Positions 9,301 to 20,200 of a stretch of 64,000 nt of DNA are shown here, piece by piece. How positions within the stretch are numbered: position 1 is the first letter of the stretch; every line of letters starts with the position of its first letter. Under the pieces are notes generated by a model. The model saw only the letters and a program-made list of their open reading frames with translations, did not search any database and was not told the DNA's origin. The stretch covers positions 129,960,758 through 130,024,757 of the forward strand of contig NC_134536.1 in the NCBI RefSeq assembly GCF_050624435.1. The letters run 5' to 3'. This DNA is from Tenrec ecaudatus. Taxonomy: Eukaryota > Chordata > Mammalia > Afrosoricida > Tenrecidae. Both the position numbers and the translations under genes were made by a program.

Positions 9301-11674
9301 GGGCCAGGACGGGGGACAGCTGTGGCTGGGGGCCTGGAAGAGGTTGGGCGGGGTCGTCATGTTTGCCTTAATACGGGGTCAAACCCACGAGTTCCTTCCT
9401 GAGATAAAACAATGAAGAAATCCTCAGTGCAACTCGGAAATGGGGCCAGGGCTGGGAACACCAGACGGGTGGGTTGGGTGGGGCTCCCAGGCTCCCTCCG
9501 ACCCAGCCAGGATTTATAGGCCTGGAGGGGGAGGGGCACAGTTGGGTCCTTTGGGGGTCATCTGGATGCAGTCTCTCTGACTTTGCTTCCTGAGACTCAC
9601 TGGGCACTGGCATCATCTGGGCCCCGGTTACAAAGGGTGGCTGCCACCCCCCAGGGCCCACCCTGACTGTCCCACCAAGGGGATGTGGCTTGGGTTGGGC
9701 AAGCTCCCCTTTGAGGAACCTCAGGGGAGGCCCAGTGTCAGGGCCCGAGCGGGGGCGGCCTCTTGCCCACTGTGCTTTGCTCAAGCGATGTGGCCTTGGT
9801 TAGAATGTGAAATTGGGGGAGAGCCCCCCCCCTTTCTTGAGGCATTGGGGTGATAGAGGGTCTTTGTGTTTGATTCAGAGGAACCTTGAGTTCACGGTGG
9901 TGCTGGCCATATCTTATCAGTGTAGCCTGAAAAAAAAGTGTGTTGTGTTTTCCACTTGGAGCCAGGTGTGCCATCTGGAGAAGCACCCCAGCGGTTGCAC
10001 CCCGGCACCCTGAGATGGCCAAATCGGGATTCAGAGAGAGAATCCATATGAGGCCTTCCTTCAGGACGCACACCACCTGGATGTGGTCCAGAGGCTCAAA
10101 GCAAATGCCCCTTGCTCTTCTGTATTCTCTCTGCCCTCTGCAGTCCCAGGCCCTAAGCCCAGGAGCCCCACTGGGGGTCCTGACCTTCAGAAGGATGTAG
10201 GTGGGCCTCCTTTCCTTTGAGACTCCCTCCTTGACTCCCTTCCTCCACCACTGAGCCTGCCTTCTTCTCCCACCCTCAGGATTGGGAGCTGCTGGTCCTG
10301 GGCAGGCTCAAGTGGGACCTGGCCGCTGTGATTGCCCACGATTTCCTGCCTCTGATTCTGCACCGGCTCACCCTGCCCAGCGACCGGCAGGACTTGGTCA
10401 GAAAGCACGCCCAGACCTTTTTGGCTCTCTGTGCGACTGGTAAGAGCCCTGTGCACAGCTTGTGGACAGATTGGGGGAACGAAAGACTTGGAGTAGGGGT
10501 GTGCCAGCTCGGAGGCAGTTCCAGTGTCTACACTCCTTTAGACATTATCTCCTCTCTGAGCACCACCCCCCTGCGTTCAGAACCCATGCAGGAAGGCTGA
10601 AGAACAATCCAAACTGGATGGGATCTTAGAGACCCCTTTCTCCTCCCCGTGTAGATGGGGAAAAGGAGGGCTTAGAGCAGGGGAGTGACTTGCTCAAGGT
10701 CCGGAGGAAGGTTGGGCTGAGAACCCAGGTTTCTTGGCCCTGTGTTCACACTGAGGTGGGCCTTGTCTGTTCCCCAGACTCTGGGACATGTTTGCCTCTG
10801 TCCACCACGGAAGGGGACCCCCCCTTTCTGCTCATATCCTGGCTTCCCTGTGGAGAGTCCCTAGCTTGCCTCTGCTCTCCCTGGGCTGCCTGGGAAGCTT
10901 GCTGTCGCCCTGTTCTCCTCCTGACCCCACGGTTCCCTCCCTTTCCTAGATTATACGTTTGCCATGTACCCGCCATCTATGATCGCTACGGGCAGCGTGG
11001 GAGCTGCAGTGCAAGGCCTGGGTGCCACCTCCCTGTCTGCTGATGAGCTCACGGAGTTGCTGGCAGGGATCACCGGCACTGAAGTGGTGAGTGCTGGGCA
11101 GCTGGGCAGCAGCCGTGACTGTGAAGTCCCACTGGCTGTTCGTTGAGCCTCCAATGCCCCAACCTTCTCCGGGGCTCCTGGCTTTAGGCCCCCCACCCTT
11201 GGGGCTTTTTCTCTCCTGCCTTGGTCTGGAGAGGAGTTCCAGTGTCTTGGGTGATGGAGCGGGGCCTGGGGCTGGGCCATCTCTCCGTGCCAAGTGTTGG
11301 TGTGTTGGGGTGGGGTGGGTATCGGATGCAGGGTTGCTCTCACACCCCCTTGCCACATCCTCTTGCCAGTTTCTAAGAACCGAAGGCCGATTCCTGGGGC
11401 TAGGCTGCATCGCCTCCCCTCCCCAGACTTCCCTGTGTGCAGGGAGGTGGCTGCCAGATCGGGGGTGGGGGTGAGCAACCGACCTGTTTCCCGCCCCCTC
11501 TCCCGTTCCCAGGACTGCCTGCGGGCCTGTCAGGAGCAGATTGAAACGGCGCTCAGGGACAGCCTCAGGGACCCCCGCTCCAACTCCAGCCCTGTGCCCA
11601 AGGCCCTCCGCGGCTCCAGCAACGAGCCCAGCCAGACCAGCACGCCTACAGATGTCACAGCCGTCAACCTGTAG
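6135..11674 (+). CDS. CCND3: G1/S-specific cyclin D3 (five coding exons)
   Basis: Regulatory subunit of CDK4/CDK6; the complex phosphorylates RB in the nucleus and lets cells leave G1. Coding exons are 6135-6332, 7184-7399, 10280-10439, 10950-11086 and 11513-11674. Joined they give 290 aa (human 292) with GT-AG introns and exon lengths 198/216/160/137/162. The N-terminus MELMCCE keeps the RB-binding LxCxE motif (L3, C5, E7). The first cyclin fold spans roughly residues 25-152, including MLLASKL with Lys112 and Glu141 in DWELL, the cyclin-box residues used for CDK contact. The second fold runs to about 250. The tail is Ser/Pro/Thr-rich and keeps Thr281-Pro282 in TSTPTDVTA, equivalent to the human Thr283 phosphodegron. 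Relative to human, the N-terminal 20 residues, RDCKPVT and HRQML are diverged. The start is the first ATG after the 5' UTR and matches the family start. Identification by recall of human cyclin D3 is secure. Confidence 0.98.
6333..7183 (+). other. CCND3: CCND3 intron 1
   Basis: Very GC-rich intron that continues the promoter CpG island, with no interspersed repeat seen. Several long open frames on both strands are a by-product of GC richness. The acceptor is a pyrimidine tract ending CCCCCAG at 7183. Confidence 0.85.
7184..7399 (+). CDS. CCND3: CCND3 coding exon 2 (residues 67-138)
   Basis: [10 protein letters not shown] to SHRQML; donor GTGCGT at 7400. Core of the first cyclin fold, with Lys112. 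Confidence 0.97.
7400..10279 (+). other. CCND3: CCND3 intron 2
   Basis: A 2.9-kb, GC-rich, almost repeat-free intron. No extra exon is supported; the long open frames here (for example on the - strand between 7989 and 8927) lack any family resemblance. The acceptor CACCCTCAG ends at 10279. Confidence 0.8.
10280..10439 (+). CDS. CCND3: CCND3 coding exon 3 (residues 139-191)
   Basis: [14 protein letters not shown] to TFLALCAT. It ends after the first base of codon 192; donor GTAAGA at 10440. Confidence 0.97.
10615..10740 (-). mobile_element. MIR/L2-type relic in CCND3 intron 3
   Basis: GATGGGGAAAAGGAGGGCTT, then GTGACTTGCTCAAGGTC and GAACCCAGGTTTCTTGG, follow the order of the reverse MIR/L2 consensus. 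Confidence 0.5.
10950..11086 (+). CDS. CCND3: CCND3 coding exon 4 (residues 192-237)
   Basis: Encodes [15 protein letters not shown] to AGITGTEV. Acceptor TTTCCTAG at 10949, donor GTGAGT at 11087. Confidence 0.97.
11513..11674 (+). CDS. CCND3: CCND3 coding exon 5 (residues 238-290 and stop)
   Basis: [17 protein letters not shown] to DVTAVNL, then TAG. Contains the Thr-Pro degradation signal; acceptor CGTTCCCAG ends at 11512. Confidence 0.97.
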   Translation, partial: DCLRACQEQIETALRDSLRDPRSNSSPVPKALRGSSNEPSQTSTPTDVTAVNL

Positions 11675-12690
11675 CCTCGGTGAGGCCCCCTCAAGTGGCC
11701 ACCAGGAGCAGAGGAGGGGACACTGCCCCCATCCCCACCTCCTGCCCTGCGAGAATTAGTCAAGCCACATATGAAGCCTGAGGGGGCTCCTCTTATACAC
11801 CCCTCTTCTAGCCTATGGGCCAGGTCCTACCTATCCCTGCACTGTGCACTAAGGGGCTGGGCCAGCCAGCCGTGATTGGGTGGCTGGTCAGGCTCCTCCC
11901 CCTTCCTCTAGCTGAACAGCTCCTTCCCGACTCTAGCTGGGGGTGATCTGGGCTGCTCAGAGACCAAATTGAAGCAGGTTTAAAAAAAAAAAAAATCCAA
12001 GAAACACAAGCGCAACCCAGCGAGCATTCCTTGCGGAAGTCCCCTTCTCTGAGGCTTTCATGTTCCCAATTGCCAAAATGCCTCCCCGTGCCTTCTTAGG
12101 GTGCTGAACCCATCTAGGGCTTACTGCATTTGGATTGGGGGTCCTTCTGAAGCGGAAATTCCCGACGTTGTGATGGACAGGTCTGAGGGGGCACCACCCA
12201 GACAGCTCCCCTCGCCACACTCTGGATGGACGCACAGACGCATAGACTAGTCCGTGTTCCTAGCTGCTCCTAAGAGAAGGGTCTTGGCCATGGGCAGAGG
12301 GGCAGGGACAACCAATTCCTCCTTCCTTCGCCTTTCCTTCCAGCTTCTCCTGTGATTGAGAGGGGTCAGTGCTGAAGGAAGACGGCGTTTTAATTTATTG
12401 TTTTGAGTACAACTGTGAGAAGGGTGTGGGGGGCCCCGTCTGCCCCACAAGCGGTAGGGACCCTGGTGCTGGCTGTATTCCTCCCTCTGCTGCTGATCAG
12501 AGTCTGTGGCCAAGGAGCTGCTATCCCCTGGGGTGGGGCCCTGCTCTCCCCTCCCCTTGGCCCCTGCTGGAGAGGGAGGGAAGCCCAATGGACATAAGTC
12601 TTCTCTGATGGCCACAAGGTGCCGGCTGGTAGCCCAGAGCCGCCATCAGATCTCAATAAAGATTCTGGAATAAAGTGCACCCCGATTTCT
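11675..12690 (+). terminator. CCND3: CCND3 3' UTR with two poly(A) signals
   Basis: About 1 kb of 3' UTR with an internal A13 run near 11982. It ends with two AATAAA hexamers, at 12655-12660 and 12669-12674, 8 bp apart. Cleavage is expected near 12680-12695. Confidence 0.85.
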
Positions 12691-13651
12691 TGGATCGGAT
12701 GGTTTTGTGGGTTAGAAAAACCTGCTGTATCCATGGCGGATGAGCTTAGAAAGGGACCCTAGTGAGCAGCTTTTTCTGTAAGAGAGCCACGACTGTCCGT
12801 CTTTCAGGCCCTGCGGGCCCCTCTCTCTGGGTCTGCCCTCCCAGGCCATAAGCGTCCCGACACATGCACACAGAATCACAGGCAACACGGGGCTGGGGAC
12901 ACCGTGCTCAAAAACCGCATACCGGTGATATTTTGTTGTAACAAAGTGTTGCAGAATTGCTAAATAAATGGTCAAGAAACACAATCCACAGCCCTCGTAC
13001 CTCGACAAGGACCTGAAGCTCGCTGCTGGGAATTGTCCCTGAAAACACCCATTGGGTTGAGAACACTGATGTCTTCAGAAGCACAGAAGGGTTACAGCCA
13101 AAGACATGTCAGCGAAGGGGTGCTCTAGCAAATGCTCAGACAGTGGGGGAGCTCATGGTTCTTTCTCACAAAAGGGGCTTTACCAGTTCCATAACAGCCG
13201 TCAGGCCCAAGTGGAGCCACCAACCCTTGATCTAGAACAGGGTGGGGCACATTTACAACATCACCTGCGGGACCCTCCTGTGATGGTTGGGACTGCTCTG
13301 GTGAGGTGAGTGTTAACCAGTATTAACAGTTGCAGGGCCTTATATGGCCCTTGGCCTGGACAGCCCCCACCCCTTGCTCCCAAGCTGTCAGCCCAGGCCT
13401 GGGAGGACTCTCCTCCAGCCCTGGGTCTCCATGTCCTTGGGGAAGGGCATTCCTTGACTAGGCATGTCATGTACAGCTAACACATTTGGCAGACATTCCA
13501 CGAGGTGGGGGTCGTGGTGCAATGCCTTCTGGGGCTAGGAGGCCCTGGGAGGGATGTGGCCCGGGGAAAGGAACTTAAGAGTGAACTGGGTCAGAGCACC
13601 TGCTCAAGTAGGAGTGCACAGAGAAATCCAGGTGCTACAACAGGACTTGGC
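12691..13651. other. CCND3-BYSL convergent intergenic space
   Basis: Separates the 3' ends of two genes on opposite strands. I see no gene here. The part around 13230-13350 (ACAGGGTGGGGCACATTTAC ... GGGCCTTATATGGCCC) looks like a worn hAT transposon but is too diverged to name. Confidence 0.5.
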
Positions 13652-13657
13652 TTTACT
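13652..13657 (-). terminator. BYSL: candidate BYSL poly(A) signal (AGTAAA)
   Basis: No AATAAA or ATTAAA lies on the - strand between the stop codon and 13.1 kb. AGTAAA, a known weaker variant, is 196 bp past the stop. Assignment by position only. Confidence 0.4.
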
Positions 13658-13852
13658 TTTAAGTCTTTAAACACTTCCAGGGGCTGCCATTGGGGGGCGT
13701 GGGGCGGTGAGGTATCAAGACCCATTTCACAACTGAACAGGGACCAGGACCCCAAATGGCAAGGAGACTGGTGGGACACCCCATCCCACCCCTGATGTGC
13801 AGCCTAAAGGTCCCAAGTATCCTCTAGCCACCATCTGGGTGCTGTAACCATC

Positions 13853-14201
13853 TCAGTCCATGGTGGCAGGGGCCACATCTTCCACGTCTCGGGGGACTGC
13901 GCTCTGAAGCTCACGCCTGATCTCGGGTGACACCTGTGGATGGGGCTGTAGTCGGAGCAGTTCCAGGAGGGCCTTCTTCTGGTCGGCGGACAGGTCTGCC
14001 TTGTAGCGCTGGGCCAGGGCCAGGAGGCACTGGTGCCACAGCACGGGCAGCTGGCGCTTCTCGGCCCGGAAGCTCAGGAAGTGGAAGACCACAGCGTCGA
14101 GCACCCGGTAGGGCAGGGCGTACTTCTTCTCCAGCAGCGTCCGCAGGAAGATGCTGTTGGCACCACTGTATTCCATCTCGGAGATTCTCAGCATGGCCGC
14201 G
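13853..14201 (-). CDS. BYSL: BYSL exon 7 (residues 322-437 and stop)
   Basis: Encodes [17 protein letters not shown] to EDVAPATMD, then TGA at 13855-13853. Acceptor CCTGCAG. The opposite strand is open for 201 aa, an antisense shadow. Confidence 0.97.
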
Positions 14202-17200
14202 CTGCAGGAAAGGGAGGCGGCCTGCGCTTGGTGGTGGGGCAACATTGGAAGATCCCGCATGTCCCCTCCTTTGGAGGCCCCTACCCTGGCATCGAGGGGG
14301 CCTTCTGCTTACCAACCCCATCTTATACTTGGACAAGGAGTGTTGCTACATGGGCCCATCTCACCCCCCTAACCTCTGGCGAGCCCTTGTCCCTCTGCAG
14401 CTAGTACCTGCCGAAACTCTCCACTCAACTAATTTCCGTGTTCGTTCACTCACTCATTCGGCTAAGCACGGGGCCCACTGGCGTGATCATACCCCCAACA
14501 GAAGTGCAGGGCCAGCCCCTGACCGCCCCTAGTACTACCTGGCGTGCAGCACTGGGATGGAGCACTTGGTCATGATGCTGCCCACGATGATGGCTTCCCG
14601 GAGTGTGCAGGTGCCGGACTCGCACAGTGGGAGCAGGATCCCTGGGAAAGGGCCAGAGAGGCGGGTCACTGAGCGCCGGAAGGCGGTCACAGTAGGACAG
14701 TCCGAGGAAAGGCACTGGAGGCTGGCCGCGGAGACACCCATTTCCCTGCAAGACCCTTTCGCTGCTGCAGGCCCCCGCCTGGGCCCCCACCTTTAAACCA
14801 GGCGCCGGGCTTGAACAGAGCCTTCTTGAGGGCCATGTAGAGGTGGAAGTTGAGCCGCTTGTATTCGGCGATGTCATCGCGGATCCGGGGCAGCAGCACG
14901 AGGTTGAAGAAGCGCTGGGCCATGCGCTCCTTCAGGTTGGAGGTGAAAATCCTGGGGTGCGGGAAGGAGGAAAGAGTTTCTGTGTCATCTGGCGCCTCCC
15001 CTTTCGTGTCACTGTGGATGGCCCCTTTTCTAAGTAAGAGCCGAACCCGTTCTTTCTGAGTAGGGCGTGCGCAGGAGGGGTGGGCAGACTAGAGGGGACT
15101 GCAGGGCATAGCCATGCCCTAAGTCAGGTGCACTCTGTCCACCTCTGGGAGAATCAGCGCTCCCCCAGTGACAGCTTGTTCAGCTGCCTGCCCTCCTCAC
15201 ACCGAGGGTCCCGGTGGGTGCCGCCAGAGGCTGCTGTGGCCACGCCGACCCTCCAGGAGCGTAGCCAAGCAGTTAGGAGCCTTTGACCTAGACTCCCATT
15301 ACAGGGGCTTCCCACCAGAGCCTGGCCTGAAACAGGACACCGGAAAAGCTGGGGGAGGGCTGATGGGAAGAACACATTGTCATCTCTGAGGGGTGGGCAG
15401 GGGGAGGGGGAAGCTGGCCTTCTGGCACCCGTGCCGCCTTCTCCCTACCGGGTGGCTTGGTACATGGAAGCTGCCGTCCAGGAGGAGGGCTCGGTGATGT
15501 ACAGGATCTGCTCCCAGTTGGAGAGCGCCGGGATGACCTTGAACGCCTTGGGCAGTCTCCCACTGCGGTACTTGGATAGCACCTGGGGTCCGGGAGAGCA
15601 TATTTTCCTCATTGAAGACAGGGAAACGAGACCATTCATGGAATTCACCCAAACTTGCCAAGCCCCTAGATGGTGGAGCAGGACTGGGAAGCCGAGTCCA
15701 CTCCGCAGTCTGTTCTCTGTCACCCACAGCCCCTGCTGGGGTTGCCCTGCCTCTTACCTCCCGGACTCCTTTGTAGACCTCCAGGACCCTGGGGTCCAGC
15801 TGGGGCATAGGGAAGCCTGACACCTCGGACATGACCGTCTCGACCTCCGTCTGCTTCTCCGTCAGCTTCTCCATGATGATGTCCGCTAGAGTGCGTCTGG
15901 GAGGTAGGGAAGAGGGAGAGGTTGTGGTCATTTCAGGAGGGTCTGGACTCCTCCCAGTCCCTTGTGAACTTGGGCTGAACCTGAGGTCCAGCAAGGCATG
16001 CAGCTTCTGCCCTCTCAGTCCACCCACCCACCCCCGAATCACAAAGGGGCGGTGTCATCCCACACATGACACAGGTGGCCCTCTCGTGGAGTTTACCACA
16101 CACACTGCCCAAGTCCAGTCCGTGCGAGACCGACCGCTCCATCCCCGAGTTTCCTCAGCTGGAAAGCAGGGCAACTAACCACCAACCTGACCAGATGCGC
16201 CAGCGTCCACAGGTGGCAAATCCGCCCGGCCACTCCCTGAAAGGGTGATGGCTCAGACTACCCAGGGGAGCCATGGAATAAAGGCCTGGCTATTATTCAG
16301 TTCCTTATACAGAGATAAGAACTGAGATTCAAGAGGCTAATAAAGCAGCCAAGACTGGGGGCGGGAACACAGGGAGGGGGCGGCAGCAAGGACTCAAACC
16401 CTGGTCCTTTAGAGTCTAGAGTTCAGATACTTCATGGACCACCATAATGTGCCCCCAAACTAAACGGCCTTTGCCTGCTGAGTTCAAGGTCTACTTTAGG
16501 AGTCTGCGTCTAGTCAGACGGTGGTGCGACCCACCGGCCGCTCTTTGGGAGGAAGACGGGGCTATCTGCTCCCGCCAAGGTTTGCAGCCTTGAGCGGATG
16601 GTGTAGAAGATGGAAATAAAAGATGCTTTAGAAGTTATCAAGGGCTTACCAGGGTGGGAAGGCAGGGAAAAAAAGAGGACCCGATAGCAACATATGTATA
16701 AATGTGCTCAGTACGATGCATGTAGGGATTATTCTAAGAGCTGTTTAGTGCCCCCAAGGGAAAAAAAAAAAAGATTCCATTTCAGAAACCCTACACAGGG
16801 CTGATGACAGTTGTTTGTTCCCCTCTTACATTTACTCTGAGGTGGCAAATGCTTCCGCCCTGCTTGTGAACATCATCTCGGACGTGGAGTGGAGACACTG
16901 CAGGAGAACCCCGAGGTTCTTGGTCGGGGCCCAGGCCCTAAGTCTGAGCTTGGCGAGACCTTGTTAAGAGGCTCGGCCCCATCCTGCACTCCACTCCACC
17001 CCAAACAGCCCACAGGACCAAGGACACACTCCTGTTTAGTCGGCACCAGAGTCCCATGAACCAGTGAGGGACCTGTCCCTAGACTGTCCCCACCCAAGGC
17101 TCAGTGCCAGGCTTCTGCGGGAGCTACTGAATGACTTGCATCTCAGAGTGGCGGCTACCACCTTTGCTCTGTAATGGGCTACGGGAGGTGGAGAATACAC

Positions 17201-20200
17201 ACAAACTGCCCCAGCTCAACAGCTTCGACAAGTGCAATCCCGCCACCCGATGTCAGCTGGCTGTGCACCCCTCACGCTCCTTCCCGGGGCTCTTCCCGCC
17301 TCGTGAGCATCAGCTCGCTGCCCCCCGAGGTTGCTAGCTAGTTGCTGCTATCCATTTCATCCCACAGACAGTTCTCAAAAGGGCAGAGCGCTGAAAGCGG
17401 GTATTCTCGACTGGTTAAGCGACGCATTCCACTCTTGGGTTTGAAGAACACCCTGGGGGTACTTCTGGTTTAAGGTCTCGAGGAAATGGCATGGGGGCCG
17501 CTTCTGGCTTCTGCTGGCTTCCCAAGGGAGGAGACTCCAGCTCCACGGCTGCCGAAGAAAGATGACCACAAAATGGAGAGAAGATCCGCTTCCACCGCCA
17601 TCCTCCTTTATCTGCTGCGGCAATCACCCACCCCTCCCACGGCCTGAAACTTCTTGGCTGGGTTCAGTCACCTGTCACCATGGCCACACACAATGCTCAC
17701 GATTACAACCCAGAAGACAGCAGTTCACAACCCAGAAGACAGCAGTTCAAAGCCAGCAACAGCTCGGAGGGAAGGATTCACAGCCTCGGCAGTCCTATAG
17801 AAGGGTCACTGCGTGTCGGGCTGGACTGTGAGGCTGTGGGTTATCGGAGCTCAGGCAGCGCCTCCTCTTGTAGACACTCTGCTGGTGGTTCTTCTAGCCC
17901 CGTCGAAAGGCAAACTGACCAATCCCCTGGACGAGCGTTGCACAACTGATTTGCATGGCCCCGCCCAAACATGCAAGTGGGCATTACAGACTCTGAACAG
18001 GGAGCCAGAGCCAGCATGTCACCTGCACCCCCAGGTCCCTGTGCTTCTTGTCCCTCTGCTGCTCCAGGTGAACAGGAACCCATTCTCTTGTGCCTTGGAC
18101 AGTTGCTTGCAAGCCTTTAAGATCCGCAGGTGGAAGAACTACGGCACTAAGCACGTGATTCGGACAATGACCTGCCACACAATTGTGGCTAATCTCAACT
18201 GTTGACAGTTGTACCGTCTACTGATGTGACTACAGTAGACTACGCAGCCCTATCACCAATAGCTAGTAGCCCTTTGGTGGTGATCTTTTGTCACTGTCCC
18301 CAGTGGATCTGCTGGGTCGATTCGAATCACCAACCTTCTTGTTAGCAGTGGCCTACCTAACCCTTGCATTTAGCCTAAAAACCCAAACCACACCCAGTGT
18401 CTCCGAGTCGACTCTGCCGCATAGTGACTGCACAGGACAGAGGACACCCGCCCTAACGGGCTGCCAAGGCCGGCAGTCTGTGTGGAAGCAGATGCCAAGG
18501 GTTTCTCCTGCGGAGGGGCTGGTGGGCTAGAACTACTGATCTTTCAGCTCGTGGCCAGTGTTTACCCACGGCACGAGCAGGGCTACTGGTGCCTGTTAGC
18601 GGCTCTGACTCACAGCGACACTGTAGGTCACATAACAGAATGAACCCTCTCCCGGCCCACACCACCCTCACAACTGTTGTTCGCTGTGAGGCCAGGCTGC
18701 AGCCACTGTGCGATCGCTGAGGGTCTCCCTCTTTTGTGTCGACTGTTACCATGCGCGATGCTGCTCTTCTCCAGAAAGGCAGCTCTTTTAAAGTACATGA
18801 AATAAAGTCTTGTCACCCTTGCCTCTAAGGAGCACTCTGGCTGTACTTCTTCCAAGACCTACAGACAGATTTGTTTGTTCTTCTGGCACTCCGTGGTGCT
18901 TTCACTGTAATTCAAACACCGATCCGTCTGCACTCTTCCTTATTCACTATCTAAGTTTTCACAAGGCAGGTAAGGCAATTTTGTTCCCCTTCCCTCCCAG
19001 GAGACATGAGGATCCCTGGTGGTGCGGTGAGTTAAGCACCAAGCAGTCAACCACAAAGCCCTGGCAGTTTAAGCCTACCAGCTGCTCCATGGGAAAAGAG
19101 TAGTTCAAAACCACCAACTGCTCCTTGGGAGAAAGATGAGGTTTTCTAGTCCCGTTAAAAAAGTAGTCACACACACAAACACAAATGACAGTCTTGGAAA
19201 CTCACAGGGGCAGCCCTACCCTGTCCTATTAGGGTGACTGAGTGGAGCTGACATGATGGCAGTGACATTAGGCATCACCACTGGGGGGAGAGTTGCGACT
19301 GGTTATCCAGTAGTTAGAGGTCAAGGATGCTGCCCTGGCACCAGGCAGCCGACCTAATAAAGAACTGTTCAAACGGCAGGGCCCCCAAGGTTGGGAGCTC
19401 CAGGATTCAAGGAAGCTCCAAGTGTGGAAGAGATTTTGCCCAGGTGATTGTGCTTACCGTGAGCCAACAGCTACCAACATCACACAGCAATGGCAACGGG
19501 CCTCCCCAGAGACGCAGAAAGACACCCCCCACCCGTCTGCCCAGGCAATCACAACGAGCAGAAGGGAGGATGCGTTCCAAGTCTAGCCATTCCCATCTTT
19601 AGTAGCGGTCCTCAGGAAGGCCCAGCTTTGCCATGGTGGTCCTGAAAAACTCAGCAACGTTCCCAAAGCCAGGGAAGCCAAGGTCTGCCAGGGTATTTGC
19701 TTCTGCGTGGGACCTTTCCACCAGAACTTGCGATCCCAAATGCCAGGCCATGCCAGCCCTACCTGGCAGGAGGGTTCTTATTCATGAACATCTCAATAGC
19801 ACGTTCATCCTCAGCGTCCACCACCACCTCTGCGTGGTGGCTCACCCCTGACATTGTGGCAGCCTTCTCCAGGGTGGGCCACTCCTCATCCTCCTCATCC
19901 GATCCATCCTGGGGCACTCCTGGACCTAGAAGACCGGAGAGGGGCGTGACAAGGAGTGAGGAGCAGTTCAGAATCTTTTCAGCTCGAACAAGTGTCTGGT
20001 GCAAGTCGCACAAGTGCCTGCAGCAGACAGAGATGTGTACGATGAAACAGATTCACACACGAGGGGGCTTCAAAAAAAAAAAGTTTTTGTTTTCTTCCAG
20101 TTTTTAAAAGCCCCTCTCAAAGGACCTTCCTGTCCTCAGCTGGCACCTCTAAAGTTAGACCAACCAAGCTCTTCTAGTTAGTCACTTGTTGCATGACTCT

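Noticed and set aside
13927-14532. 201-aa + strand frame opposite BYSL exons 6-7
   Set aside because: Antisense shadow of conserved bystin codons; Gly/Arg/Ala-rich low-information translation.
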